From Verrucomicrobiaceae bacterium E54 (GTDB lineage: Bacteria; Verrucomicrobiota; Verrucomicrobiia; Verrucomicrobiales; Akkermansiaceae), in NCBI GenBank assembly GCA_022548915.1, contig JAKZES010000001.1, positions 124,001-188,000 of the forward strand: 64,000 nt of DNA, in the 5' to 3' direction. Position numbers and translations under genes: made by a program. Of the stretch, positions 53,095 through 62,200 are shown piece after piece (position 1 is the first letter of the stretch; every line of letters starts with the position of its first letter). The notes below the pieces were generated by a model. The model was not told the origin of the DNA, ran no database searches, and was given only the letters and a program-made list of their open reading frames with translations.

Positions 53095-54408
53095 CTAGCG
53101 GGAATCCCGGTCCGGCGGATCGTCATCGTAGGGATCGTGATCGTCGATTTCGTCCGGATCATACGGGTCGTAGGGATCGCGGTCGAGGAGGTCGTCCTCG
53201 GCACGGTCGTGGTCGTGGTCGCCGTAGAGTGATTCGTCGGAGAGATCGTCACCGGTGTCCTCTTCCTCGCCCGCCTCGGTTTCCTCCATGTCCGGTTCCT
53301 TGAGAAGCCGCTCAAGGCGTTCCTTTTCCTCCTCCGCTTCGGCGCGCTTCTCCTTGCGGCGGTCGAGCCAGGCGAGGAGGATGCAGATTTCGTAAAGGAT
53401 GTACATCGGCACCGCCATCAGCGAGAGCGTGATGAGGTCGCCGGTGGGCGTGATCACGGCGGCGAGCACGACCACGGTCAGCACCGCGTAGGACCGGGTG
53501 CGGCTCATCATCTCGTAGCTAAGCAGTCCGATCTTCACCAGGGCCATGATCACCACCGGGAGTTCGAAGGAGAGGCCGAAGAGCAGGGTGAACTGGGTCG
53601 CGAACCCGATGTACCAGCCGATCCGCCAGTCGGAGGCCACGTTCAGCCCCTGGTCCCATTCAAAGAAGAAGGCCAGTGCCCGGGGAAGGACGACGTAGTA
53701 CGCGAACAGCACTCCCAACAGGAACAGCCCGAAGCCGATGAGCATGGAGGGCCACAGGATCTTGCGTTCGTGGGTGTGCAGGCCCGGGAGCACGAACTGC
53801 AGGATGAAAAACAGAAGAAAGGGGAAGGAAACGACGATGCCGGCGAAGAACGCGAGTTTCATCGACAGCATGAAGGTCTCGGTCGGCTTGAGGGCCGACA
53901 TCATGGAAAGGCGTTGTTCACCGACCGGATCGGTGCCGAGTTCGATGAGCTCGTCGATGGTCTTGCGGAGATCCGGGTCCCTGGCAGCGAGGTGATCGAG
54001 GTAGCCGCCGCGTCTTTCCTCGGGCAGCTTGCTGGCCGCCCTCAGGTGGGCCATGGCGGGGACGAGCTTGCGGACCGGCTCGTCGAAGTTGGCGAGGTAG
54101 GCCTCGCGCTCACCTTCGGGGAGCCCGAGCGCGCCATTGAGCGCATCCTTCGCCGTCTCCCAGTCTTCGACCTGGATGGTTTCCGGCAGGGTTGTCTGGA
54201 CGTGGGTCGCCCAGACGTCCTCGACCGGCTTGCGCAGGATGTCCATGACCCGCTCCTGGAGCACGAAGCAGCCGATGGTGGCGATGAGCAGCGTCAGGAC
54301 GACGCGGGTGATCATGGCCCGCAGATCCTCGAGGTGTTCGAGGAATGGCTTTTCCATGTCGGGATTCGACTTGTCCCGGAGTTGGAAGACCTTCTTCAGC
54401 AAATACAT
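53095..54408 (-). CDS. tatC: Twin-arginine translocase TatC with enlarged periplasmic loop and acidic tail
   Basis: 437 residues from ATG 54408, against about 250 for standard TatC. Core features are intact: FLEHLEDLRAMITRVV before helix 1, helices near 33-50, 185-208, 220-242, 265-290, 305-322 and 326-348, FELPVVIMALVKIGLLS, and ITPTGDLITLSLMAVPM (TP-x-D motif). An insertion of about 105 residues (about 66-172), helical and charged, lies in the first periplasmic loop. After residue 350 is an 85-residue hydrophilic tail, strongly acidic, with DPYDPYDPDE and DHDPYDDD repeats. Exports folded Tat substrates; no tatA gene is nearby. Confidence 0.9.
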   Translation of the reverse strand: MYLLKKVFQLRDKSNPDMEKPFLEHLEDLRAMITRVVLTLLIATIGCFVLQERVMDILRKPVEDVWATHVQTTLPETIQVEDWETAKDALNGALGLPEGEREAYLANFDEPVRKLVPAMAHLRAASKLPEERRGGYLDHLAARDPDLRKTIDELIELGTDPVGEQRLSMMSALKPTETFMLSMKLAFFAGIVVSFPFLLFFILQFVLPGLHTHERKILWPSMLIGFGLFLLGVLFAYYVVLPRALAFFFEWDQGLNVASDWRIGWYIGFATQFTLLFGLSFELPVVIMALVKIGLLSYEMMSRTRSYAVLTVVVLAAVITPTGDLITLSLMAVPMYILYEICILLAWLDRRKEKRAEAEEEKERLERLLKEPDMEETEAGEEEDTGDDLSDESLYGDHDHDRAEDDLLDRDPYDPYDPDEIDDHDPYDDDPPDRDSR

Positions 54409-54574
54409 GGAGCGCGGGCGAATCCTTGAGGCCCGGAAGGGCCGGCGCAAGCGTCAAACCGCGGGAGCCGTGGGCGGTGTTTCAGTCCTCGCCGGTCACA
54501 ATTTCAAAGAATTACGCCAAGAATTTTCATGCTGATGTGTCGTTTCCTTAGAAGAGAGATGATTTCATTCCGTA

Positions 54575-55135
54575 ATGAATCCTGCACCGGCAGCCGCTGA
54601 ACCCAGCGCGGTGCTTTCCTTCGGCCCCATGAAGACGGAGAAAACCAGCCTCCGCGAAGTCTTCGAGGCCGAAGAGAGTCCGCTGCTGCGTTTTGCCCAC
54701 GGCATCCTCGGGCGCCGCGAGGTGGCCGAGGACATCGTGCAGGAGGCATTTTTGCGGCTGCACTCCCACTGGGAAGAGGTGGCGAATCCGCGGGCTTGGC
54801 TTTTCCGGACGGTGCGCAATCTCGCGCTCAACCACCTGCGTGACCACAAGCGCGAGGTTTCCAGCGAAGAATCGCCCGAGTGGGCGATCGAGGCCGGACC
54901 GACCGACCAGCTGGCGCGGATGGAGGCGGCGGGAGCGGTGCGGATGCTGATCGCCGAGTTGTCGACCGACGACCGCACGCTGCTGCTTCTGAAATACGGC
55001 GAGGACCTGAAATACGAGCAGATCAGCAAGCAGACCGGCCTCTCGGTCGGCAACGTCGGCTACAAGCTCCATCACCTGCTCAAGGGGTTGGGGGCGTCGC
55101 TGCGGCGCATGGGAGTGGAAGGCCCCGAGGGATGA
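54575..55135 (+). CDS. ECF-type RNA polymerase sigma factor
   Basis: 186 residues from ATG 54575 (ATG 54629 is the alternative). Sigma region 2 is seen in SPLLRFAHGILGRREVAEDI and VQEAFLRLHSHW, with NPRAWLFRTVRNLALNHLRD at its end. Sigma region 4 is LLLLKYGEDLKYEQISKQTG then LSVGNVGYKLHHLLKGL. Nothing like regions 1 or 3 is present. The next gene, 22 bp on, starts with an anti-sigma-like segment and a membrane helix, so that protein may hold or release this sigma factor. Confidence 0.9.
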   Translation: MNPAPAAAEPSAVLSFGPMKTEKTSLREVFEAEESPLLRFAHGILGRREVAEDIVQEAFLRLHSHWEEVANPRAWLFRTVRNLALNHLRDHKREVSSEESPEWAIEAGPTDQLARMEAAGAVRMLIAELSTDDRTLLLLKYGEDLKYEQISKQTGLSVGNVGYKLHHLLKGLGASLRRMGVEGPEG

Positions 55136-55157
55136 AGGACGAATTTCGATTGAGAGA

Positions 55158-58100
55158 ATGACGAGCGAAGATTCCAACAAGCCACTGCGGGCGGTGGGCG
55201 ACGAGGCGCTGGAGGCTCGGATCGTCGCGTGGGTGCTGGGCGAGGCCTCGGCCTTCGAGGCGTCGGAACTCGAGCAGCTTTGCGCCAAGGATCCCGAGGT
55301 GGCCCTCTTTGCGAGGCGGATGAGGATGCTGGATGGCTTGATCCGCGAGAAGCCCGACGAGCCGTGGCAGTTGCCGGATGAGAAGCGGGCGAAGGTGCTG
55401 GAGGTGCTGGGTGATGAGGAAGAGGAGTGCGTGAGGCTGGACGCGCCCGAGGGTCGGCGGAAGAAGCGCGACCGGGGTCGCGCGGTCCGCCGCAGGCTCC
55501 TCGCCATCGCCGCGGTGCTGGTGCTGCTGGTGGTGCTCGGCGGCCTGAGCGCCCCGATGGTGCTGCGGCAGCAGAAGTCGATGGCGCGGATGGAATCGGC
55601 GGTCGTGTCCTATTCCGCCCCGAGCGGCGAAATGATCGACCTGATGGAGGTGGCGGAAGCCGAAGCCGAGTCACGCGGCCGGGAGGTGCTGCCAAAGGAG
55701 TTGATCGAGGGAACCCCGAAGCCGATCCGGTTGCCGCAGGCTGCTTCCACTCCGCCTCCGGTGAATGAACCGTCGAATCTCCTGACCGGAGGTCTGCGGT
55801 CCGGCGATCAGGCGGTCACCCGGGATTCGATCGATGCCATCCTGAACCGTCCCGAACCGACACTCGAGCCCGCCAAGCCGGCCGCGCCTTCATCGAGCGT
55901 GTCGAAAGCCATCGCGGCGAATACCGTTTCACCGGGTGCGATTCCGGTGCCGGACGAGGCGAAGGATGCGGTGACGTTTTTTTCTGAAGCAGACGAGGAT
56001 TTCGGCGCCGGCTGGGGCGGCGGTGGCGGCGGTGGATCGCCGCAAGCGGGAGATGTTCCGATGTTGGGCCGGCTGTTCGACCAGCGGGAAGCCGGGGCGC
56101 CGGTTTCCGGCGAGGGTTCCGGCCCTGTGACGGACATGGAGGGTTTCGTGAACCACGGCTCGCCGATTCTCGGGGATGTGAAGGGGGATGCGCTGCCGGT
56201 CGATCCTTTCGCCCCGGCGGAGGACTCGCTCCTCGGTCTGAAGAAGCGCGAGGCGGGATGGGTGGATGAGGCGGCGAAAGGGTTGGCGGCGAAAAGCGGG
56301 GCGGCAGCAGGCGGGTTCGAGGGAGAGATCCACGCGGGTGACGACAACATGTATGAGTTCCGCTTCAAGGATTTCGATTCCGATGGTGGAGATCGCGGGG
56401 AAGCGGGCGCTGCCGATCAGCCGGTCCGGGCGAATCCGGCGCTGGCCGGCGGGCAAGCGGAGAGGGTCGATGAGGTCCGGCGGAAGCTCTACGAAGGCGG
56501 GGGGAATTACGAACTCGGGAAATTCGACGAGGCGAAGCAGGCCTACGAGGATGTGCTCAGGGTCGATCCCTACAACAAGGCCGCACGCCGGGGCATGGAG
56601 AAGGTCGACGCGGCGAAGAGCGACTACTACAAGGCGGCCTACGACAGCACCCGTGCCGAGCTTCTGGCGCAGGTCGATGCGGCGTGGGAGGAGGCGGCGC
56701 CGGCGGATTCGGAGCGAAGTTCCGGAGTTTCCCGAGGTGCCGGAGGATACACGGAGGAACGTCAGGCTCTGGCTGCGGCTGAGAAGTATGCGGAGCTGGA
56801 GTCCGAGAAGATCAAGCTCGAGAGCCAGATCGATACGCTGTTGCGCTACGATGGGGATGAGCTCACGACCTATGCGGCGGGTCTCAATTTGCCCGAGAAC
56901 GTCATCAAGGAGACCCATCCGAAGCTCCTGGAAGCCAAGAGAAAGCTTGAAGCAGCCAGGTTGGAGGGCTTGGCGGCAGGTCATCCCGAGATGCAGGAGC
57001 GGAAGGTCGAGGTCGAGCGTCTGGAAGCACAGACACAAGAGGGTGTCGTCGCCCTCCGTGAGAAGCTGCGAAGCCAACTTGAGCTGGTGAAAGAGCAGTC
57101 CGAACGGTTGAGGATCAAGAAGGACAAGGAAATGGACGAGGCCGTGACCCATGGGATCGCTCGTTACTCGTTTGAGGATGCAAAGTCGGATTTCGAGTCC
57201 GCCCAAAGTCTTCTGGAAAAACTGAAAGTGAAGCTCATCGCCGAAGAGATGCAGCGTCGGGTTTCGGAGAATCCGGTGGTCGTCCACGAGGAGGCCAAGG
57301 TCGAAGGCCCCGGCTTCCTGTCGCTTGATCGGCGCCACCGCGGCAGGAGCGTGGTGCAGGTGCGCCCCAAGGCGCCCGGGGTTGAAGTCCTGCCCGGCTA
57401 TGTCACGAAAGACGCGGCAGCCGGATCTCCCACCTTTTTCCCTACGGAGTTCGAGGTGATGAAGTCGCAGAAGACGCTGCGGAAGGCCATCGAACTCGGC
57501 GGCCTGCGCGAACTGACCGGAAAAAGCGAGGCGGACCTGATCCGTGAGTTGGAGAAGAATCTGGACGTGGAGAACGTAAAGGGCACGGATTTGATCGAGA
57601 TCGAATATCGCGATCACGATGAGCGACTGGCAAGGAAGGTGGTGGATGCGGTGGGTGATGCGTATCGTCAGCGGCGGGCCGAACTGGAAAGTCAAAGGCA
57701 GGAGCGGGCGATGCAGGAACTGCGCGAAGCGGTTCGCAGCCAGGAAGATTTGGTCGAGGAGAAGCGGAAGGTCCTGACGCAACTTATTCGCAACGAGGGC
57801 GTCGTTTATTCCCGCGGCAACGAAGCAATCGAGGAGGCTCCTGAAGCTCTTCCGAAACCCGACCTTTCGAAAACCCTCGACCTGATGGCCGAGGTGGCGG
57901 CTTCCGAGGATCCGTTTTCGACCTTTTCGCTGCATGTGAGCGATGCCTCCTTCAAGCTCGCGGAGGCGGCGCTGGAGCGGGGCGAGCGGCCCGATCCTGA
58001 AGGGGTCCGTCCGGAGGAATTCTACAATGCCTTCGACTACGGGGACCCGGCACCCTCGGATGGTGAGCCGGTGGCCTGCGCGATGGAGCAGGCGGCGCAT

Positions 58101-59201
58101 CCGGCCTTTCCGCAGCGCAACCTGCTGCGCATCGCGGTGCGGGCCGGTGCCTCGGGGCGGGCGCAGTCGGTGCCGCTGAACCTCACGCTGCTGCTCGACA
58201 ACTCGGGCTCGATGGAACGCGAAGACCGCGCCGAGGGCGTGGCCCGGGCGGTGGATCAACTGTCCTCGCTGCTGAAGCCCGGCGACAAGGTGACGGTCGC
58301 CGGATTTTCGCGGACGCCGCGGCTGCTGGCGGACCGCTTGGACGGGGCGCAGGCCGCGCAGTTGAACGAGATCGTGCGTCAGGTTCCGGCCGAAGGTGGC
58401 ACCAACCTCGAGCAGGCCCTGGTTCTCGGTGAGGAACTGGCGACGCGTCAGTTCGTGCCCGGGGCGCAGAACCGGATGGTGCTCTTCACCGACGGTGCGG
58501 CGAATCTCGGCGACGCCGATCCCGAGTCGTTGAACACGCGGGTCGAGACCATGCGGCAGAACGGCATCGCCTTCGACGCCGCCGGCTTCGGTGCGGATGG
58601 ACTGAATGACCGGCTGCTGGAGCGGCTGACCCGCAATGGCAACGGCCGCTACTACGTGGTCGATCACCCGTCGGAGGCCGACGAGGGTTTCGCGAACAAG
58701 CTGGCGGGGGCCTTCCGTCCGGCAGCCGAGAACGTGAAGGTCCAGGTGGTCTTCAACCCGGATCGGGTGGGGAACTACAAGTTGATCGGCTTCGAGGAGC
58801 ATCGCCTGAAGAAGGAGGACTTCCGCGACGACACGGTGGATGCCGCCGAGATGGCCGCCGAGGAGGCCGGGGTGGCGCTCTATCAGATGGAAGTCCTGCC
58901 GCAGGGCCGCGGCGAGATCGGCGAGGTGCGGGTGCGCTTCCGCGATGCGGCGGGCGGCGGAATGGTCGAGCGGAGTTGGACGATCCCCTACGAGTCCGAT
59001 GCGCCGGCCTTCGATCAGGCTCCGGAAAGCCTGCAGCTCGCCACTCTGGCCGCCCTGGCGGCGGAGAAGCTGCGCGATGCGCCAATGGCGAGAGCGGTGG
59101 ATTTCGGCGAACTCGCGCCGGTCATCGGCCGGGTGGCCACCAGGTATGACGGCAGCGAGCGGGTGGCCGAGCTCCGTCGGATGATCGAGACGCTGAGATG
59201 A
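55158..59201 (+). CDS. Anti-sigma-like/TPR/coiled-coil/Wzz-like/YfbK-type vWA fusion protein
   Basis: 1347 residues. Residues 1-110: ARIVAWVLGEASAFEASELE, an anti-sigma-like cytoplasmic domain. About 113-133: membrane helix LLAIAAVLVLLVVLGGLSAP. About 135-440: low-complexity Gly/Ala/Pro region. About 440-480: a TPR (GNYELGKFDEAKQAYEDVLR). About 530-690: coiled coil. About 740-905: a stretch like the periplasmic Wzz/GumC domain (LRKAIELGGLRELTGKSEAD, VKGTDLIEIEYRDHDERLAR). About 950-1347: YfbK-type module with EEFYNAFDYGDPAP, von Willebrand A metal site LLLDNSGSME, and DUF3520. Typical YfbK proteins have about 600 residues. Outside-facing scaffold or sensor is inferred. Confidence 0.85.
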   Translation: MTSEDSNKPLRAVGDEALEARIVAWVLGEASAFEASELEQLCAKDPEVALFARRMRMLDGLIREKPDEPWQLPDEKRAKVLEVLGDEEEECVRLDAPEGRRKKRDRGRAVRRRLLAIAAVLVLLVVLGGLSAPMVLRQQKSMARMESAVVSYSAPSGEMIDLMEVAEAEAESRGREVLPKELIEGTPKPIRLPQAASTPPPVNEPSNLLTGGLRSGDQAVTRDSIDAILNRPEPTLEPAKPAAPSSSVSKAIAANTVSPGAIPVPDEAKDAVTFFSEADEDFGAGWGGGGGGGSPQAGDVPMLGRLFDQREAGAPVSGEGSGPVTDMEGFVNHGSPILGDVKGDALPVDPFAPAEDSLLGLKKREAGWVDEAAKGLAAKSGAAAGGFEGEIHAGDDNMYEFRFKDFDSDGGDRGEAGAADQPVRANPALAGGQAERVDEVRRKLYEGGGNYELGKFDEAKQAYEDVLRVDPYNKAARRGMEKVDAAKSDYYKAAYDSTRAELLAQVDAAWEEAAPADSERSSGVSRGAGGYTEERQALAAAEKYAELESEKIKLESQIDTLLRYDGDELTTYAAGLNLPENVIKETHPKLLEAKRKLEAARLEGLAAGHPEMQERKVEVERLEAQTQEGVVALREKLRSQLELVKEQSERLRIKKDKEMDEAVTHGIARYSFEDAKSDFESAQSLLEKLKVKLIAEEMQRRVSENPVVVHEEAKVEGPGFLSLDRRHRGRSVVQVRPKAPGVEVLPGYVTKDAAAGSPTFFPTEFEVMKSQKTLRKAIELGGLRELTGKSEADLIRELEKNLDVENVKGTDLIEIEYRDHDERLARKVVDAVGDAYRQRRAELESQRQERAMQELREAVRSQEDLVEEKRKVLTQLIRNEGVVYSRGNEAIEEAPEALPKPDLSKTLDLMAEVAASEDPFSTFSLHVSDASFKLAEAALERGERPDPEGVRPEEFYNAFDYGDPAPSDGEPVACAMEQAAHPAFPQRNLLRIAVRAGASGRAQSVPLNLTLLLDNSGSMEREDRAEGVARAVDQLSSLLKPGDKVTVAGFSRTPRLLADRLDGAQAAQLNEIVRQVPAEGGTNLEQALVLGEELATRQFVPGAQNRMVLFTDGAANLGDADPESLNTRVETMRQNGIAFDAAGFGADGLNDRLLERLTRNGNGRYYVVDHPSEADEGFANKLAGAFRPAAENVKVQVVFNPDRVGNYKLIGFEEHRLKKEDFRDDTVDAAEMAAEEAGVALYQMEVLPQGRGEIGEVRVRFRDAAGGGMVERSWTIPYESDAPAFDQAPESLQLATLAALAAEKLRDAPMARAVDFGELAPVIGRVATRYDGSERVAELRRMIETLR

Positions 59202-59269
59202 TTTACGCGAGTTTTACCAAGAAGATGCCGCTTTGCGGCCGACCACATGTTAGGAAGACCCATGGAACC

Positions 59270-62200
59270 ATGAAAAAGATCGTGATGAATCTCATTCTGC
59301 TGGTGGCGACCCAGCTTGCCCCGGCACCCGCCCAGACCATCGGCGAGGGAATGGCGGTGGTGCCGGTCGACAAGGTCCGTCAGGAGGCCCCGCTCTTCTA
59401 CTCGGTGGAGACCGAGACGACGGTTTCCGCCGGGGACCATCAGGTCCTGTCGCAGATGCAGGTCAAGGTGAAGGTCCACCAGGGACGTCCGGAGAAGCTG
59501 ACCCTGGAGTTGACGGGTGAGGGCGAGGTCGAGGCCGTGGAGGGTGGGCCCTTGAAGTCCTGGTCGGTGCGTTCGGAGTCCGACGGTCGGCGCTTTCTCG
59601 ACATCTTTCCGGCGCTGCCCGCTCCGCAACCGCAGCCATGGCAGCCGCGCTTCGATCTCAATCCCTGGGGAGTGCCCGGCGAGCACCGTCCCTTCGTGGC
59701 GCCGCCGCTGGTCGATGGACCGAAAGAGTTCGTTTTCGAGGTTCGGGGAAGCCATGAGTTTGAAGGCCGGGCACCATTTGGTGCGATGATTCCGGGGCCG
59801 GGGGAGGCGGTCGGGTTCTCTTCATCGGTCAAGCTGCAGGAGCAGGCGGGATTCCGGGTCAAGGTGGTGGAGGTGCGCTCGCTGGCCCTCGATGACGACA
59901 CGCCCGAGGGGGTGAAGTCGCGCTACCTCGGTCGCGGTTTGGAAACGCCCGCCTTGCGACTTCAGGTCGTGCCGTCGGGCAGCGTCGGCGATCCGCTCGA
60001 ACTGCTGGACCCGCAACTCGTGGGCAAGCTGTCGAAGGATGGCGGTAGCATTGCTTTCACCCTCACGGCATCGGTGCGGGTCCGTGAGGAGGGGGCGTCG
60101 ATCGGATTGCTGGACGGCGGCGCGCTGACCTCCGGGATCTCCGGAGCGGGCTGGCATGTGAAGCTCGCACAGCGGGGCGACCGCTGGGTTTACGAGCTGG
60201 TTGGAAACGGCGTGACCGAAGCGCCGGTGCCGTTGCGCTTGCGCTTCGATGTCGCCGTGAACGAGTCGAATGACTGGCGCTCGACCGGATTCCGTCTGCC
60301 GGCCGGCGTGGTGGTGCCGGTGCGCCTGGAGGGCGTCGGTGAAAAGGTGATCTTCGATGCCGCCCAGCCGGTGCGTCCGGAGTGGAGCGATGGCGCGTGG
60401 CTCGGGTTTCTGAATGCCGCGGGTGAGGGTGCGATGCGGTGGAAGGCCGGGGCGCGCGAGGATGAAGGCGCGCTGTTCTTTTCCTCCAACGAGACGGCCG
60501 AGGTGCGGGTCGGTGCCGGCTTGCTGCGCCAGCACTCGCGGATCGATTTCCGGGTGCTTCAGGGCAAGCTCGAATCGCTGCGGTTCGCGATCGAGGGGGA
60601 CGGCGAGGTGCTCGCGGTGAATGGCGACCCGGTTCTCGGGTGGAGCGTGAGCGAGGAGGGCGGCGGGCGTTTTCTCGACGTGCGGCTGAGCCGACCGATC
60701 GAGGGCGAGGAGGGATTGGTCCTGCGGACGCAGTCGGCGCTCGGGGCCTTCCCGGTGAAGGCCTCGCCGATGCGCCTCCGCCCGGTCGATTCGCTGCGTC
60801 ACAGTGGTCACGTGCGCATCGCCAACGAGGGGGCGGTGCGGCTCGAGGTGGTCGAGACCAAGGGGATGATGCAGCTTGCGCCGGCGCAGTTTCCCGGCGG
60901 TGCGGCCCCCGAGGGGCTGCGCCAGATCTTCGTCTATCGCTTTCCCGCCGGCGACTACCGCTACGTGGTGGCGGCGGACCAGGTGCTGCCGGAGGTCGGT
61001 GTGGCGGAGGTGACCATTCATGAAATGGGCGAGACCGACCGGCGCATCCTTTCCGACCTCGAACTCGACATCCGCGAAGCCCCGATCCGCGAGTGGACCG
61101 TGGGAATCCCCGAGGGATTCGCCGTGGCGGAAGTTTCCGGTGCGAGTGTCGCCGACTACAGCCTGGCGAGCGAGGCGAAGGACGGCATCCGCGAACTCAA
61201 GATCCTCTTCAGCGATGCGGTCTCCGGCCGGCAACTGGTCAGCCTGCGGCTTGAACGCAACGAAGGTGCAGCCACGGGCGACTGGGTCCTCCAGCGCCTG
61301 CGCCACGATGAGGCGAAGTCGACCCGGGGCTACCTCGGGGTGGCCGCGGCCCCGGGTTACCGGGTCGTGGCGGGTGAGATGTCCGGCCTGGTCGAGACGC
61401 CGGTGGACTACTTCCCGAAAAAGATGGCCCGGCTGCAGCAGGCCTTCCGCATCCGCGAAGGCGAGTGGGCGGCGACCATGGGCGTGGAGGCGCTCGGCCA
61501 GAGCGTGCAGGCCGATGTCTTCCATCTCTACACCCTGCGGGAGGGCGTCGCCTACGGCAGCGTCGTGCTGAACTACTTCGTGGTCGGGGCGCCGGCCTCC
61601 GAGTGGCGGATCAAGGTGCCCGAGGGCATCGGCAACATCGTGGTGACCGGCCAGGGCGTGGGCCGCGACTGGCGGCAGGAAGGCGGGGAGCTGATCGTGC
61701 CCCTGGCGCGTCCCGCGCTGGGCGGCTCGACCCTGCTGGTGACCTTCGAGCAGCCGATGAGCGCCCGGGGCGGCGTGCTGCGTCCGGGCGAACTGCGCCC
61801 GCTCGGGGTGCAGGGGGAAAGGGGCTACGTGCAGGTGACCAGTCCGCTGCAGGTGGACTACGAGATTTCCAGTAGCAAGGGGTCGGTCCTGAGGATCGAT
61901 GCCAGCGAGCTGCCGACCGAATACCGGCTGCTGACCGGCGCACCGACGCTTGAGGCCTGGCAGTACACGGCCGGCGATCTGGACCTCGAGATGAATGTGA
62001 AGTGGTATGAGAACGGCGAGGCGGTCGGCGAGGTGATCGACTTCGCCTCGCTGGAGAGCCACGTGTCGCGGGACAACCAGGTGGTGACGACCGCGAAGCT
62101 TTTCGCCCGGTCGAAGGGCGCGGCCACGCTCGAGATCGAGTTGCCGCCGGACGCCAAGTTGTGGGAAACGAGGGTGGCCGGCGAGCGGGTCAATGCGCGC

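Noticed and set aside
55929-58802. A 957-codon minus-strand open frame
   Set aside because: Antisense to the vWA fusion gene with its clear metal site and DUF3520 region.
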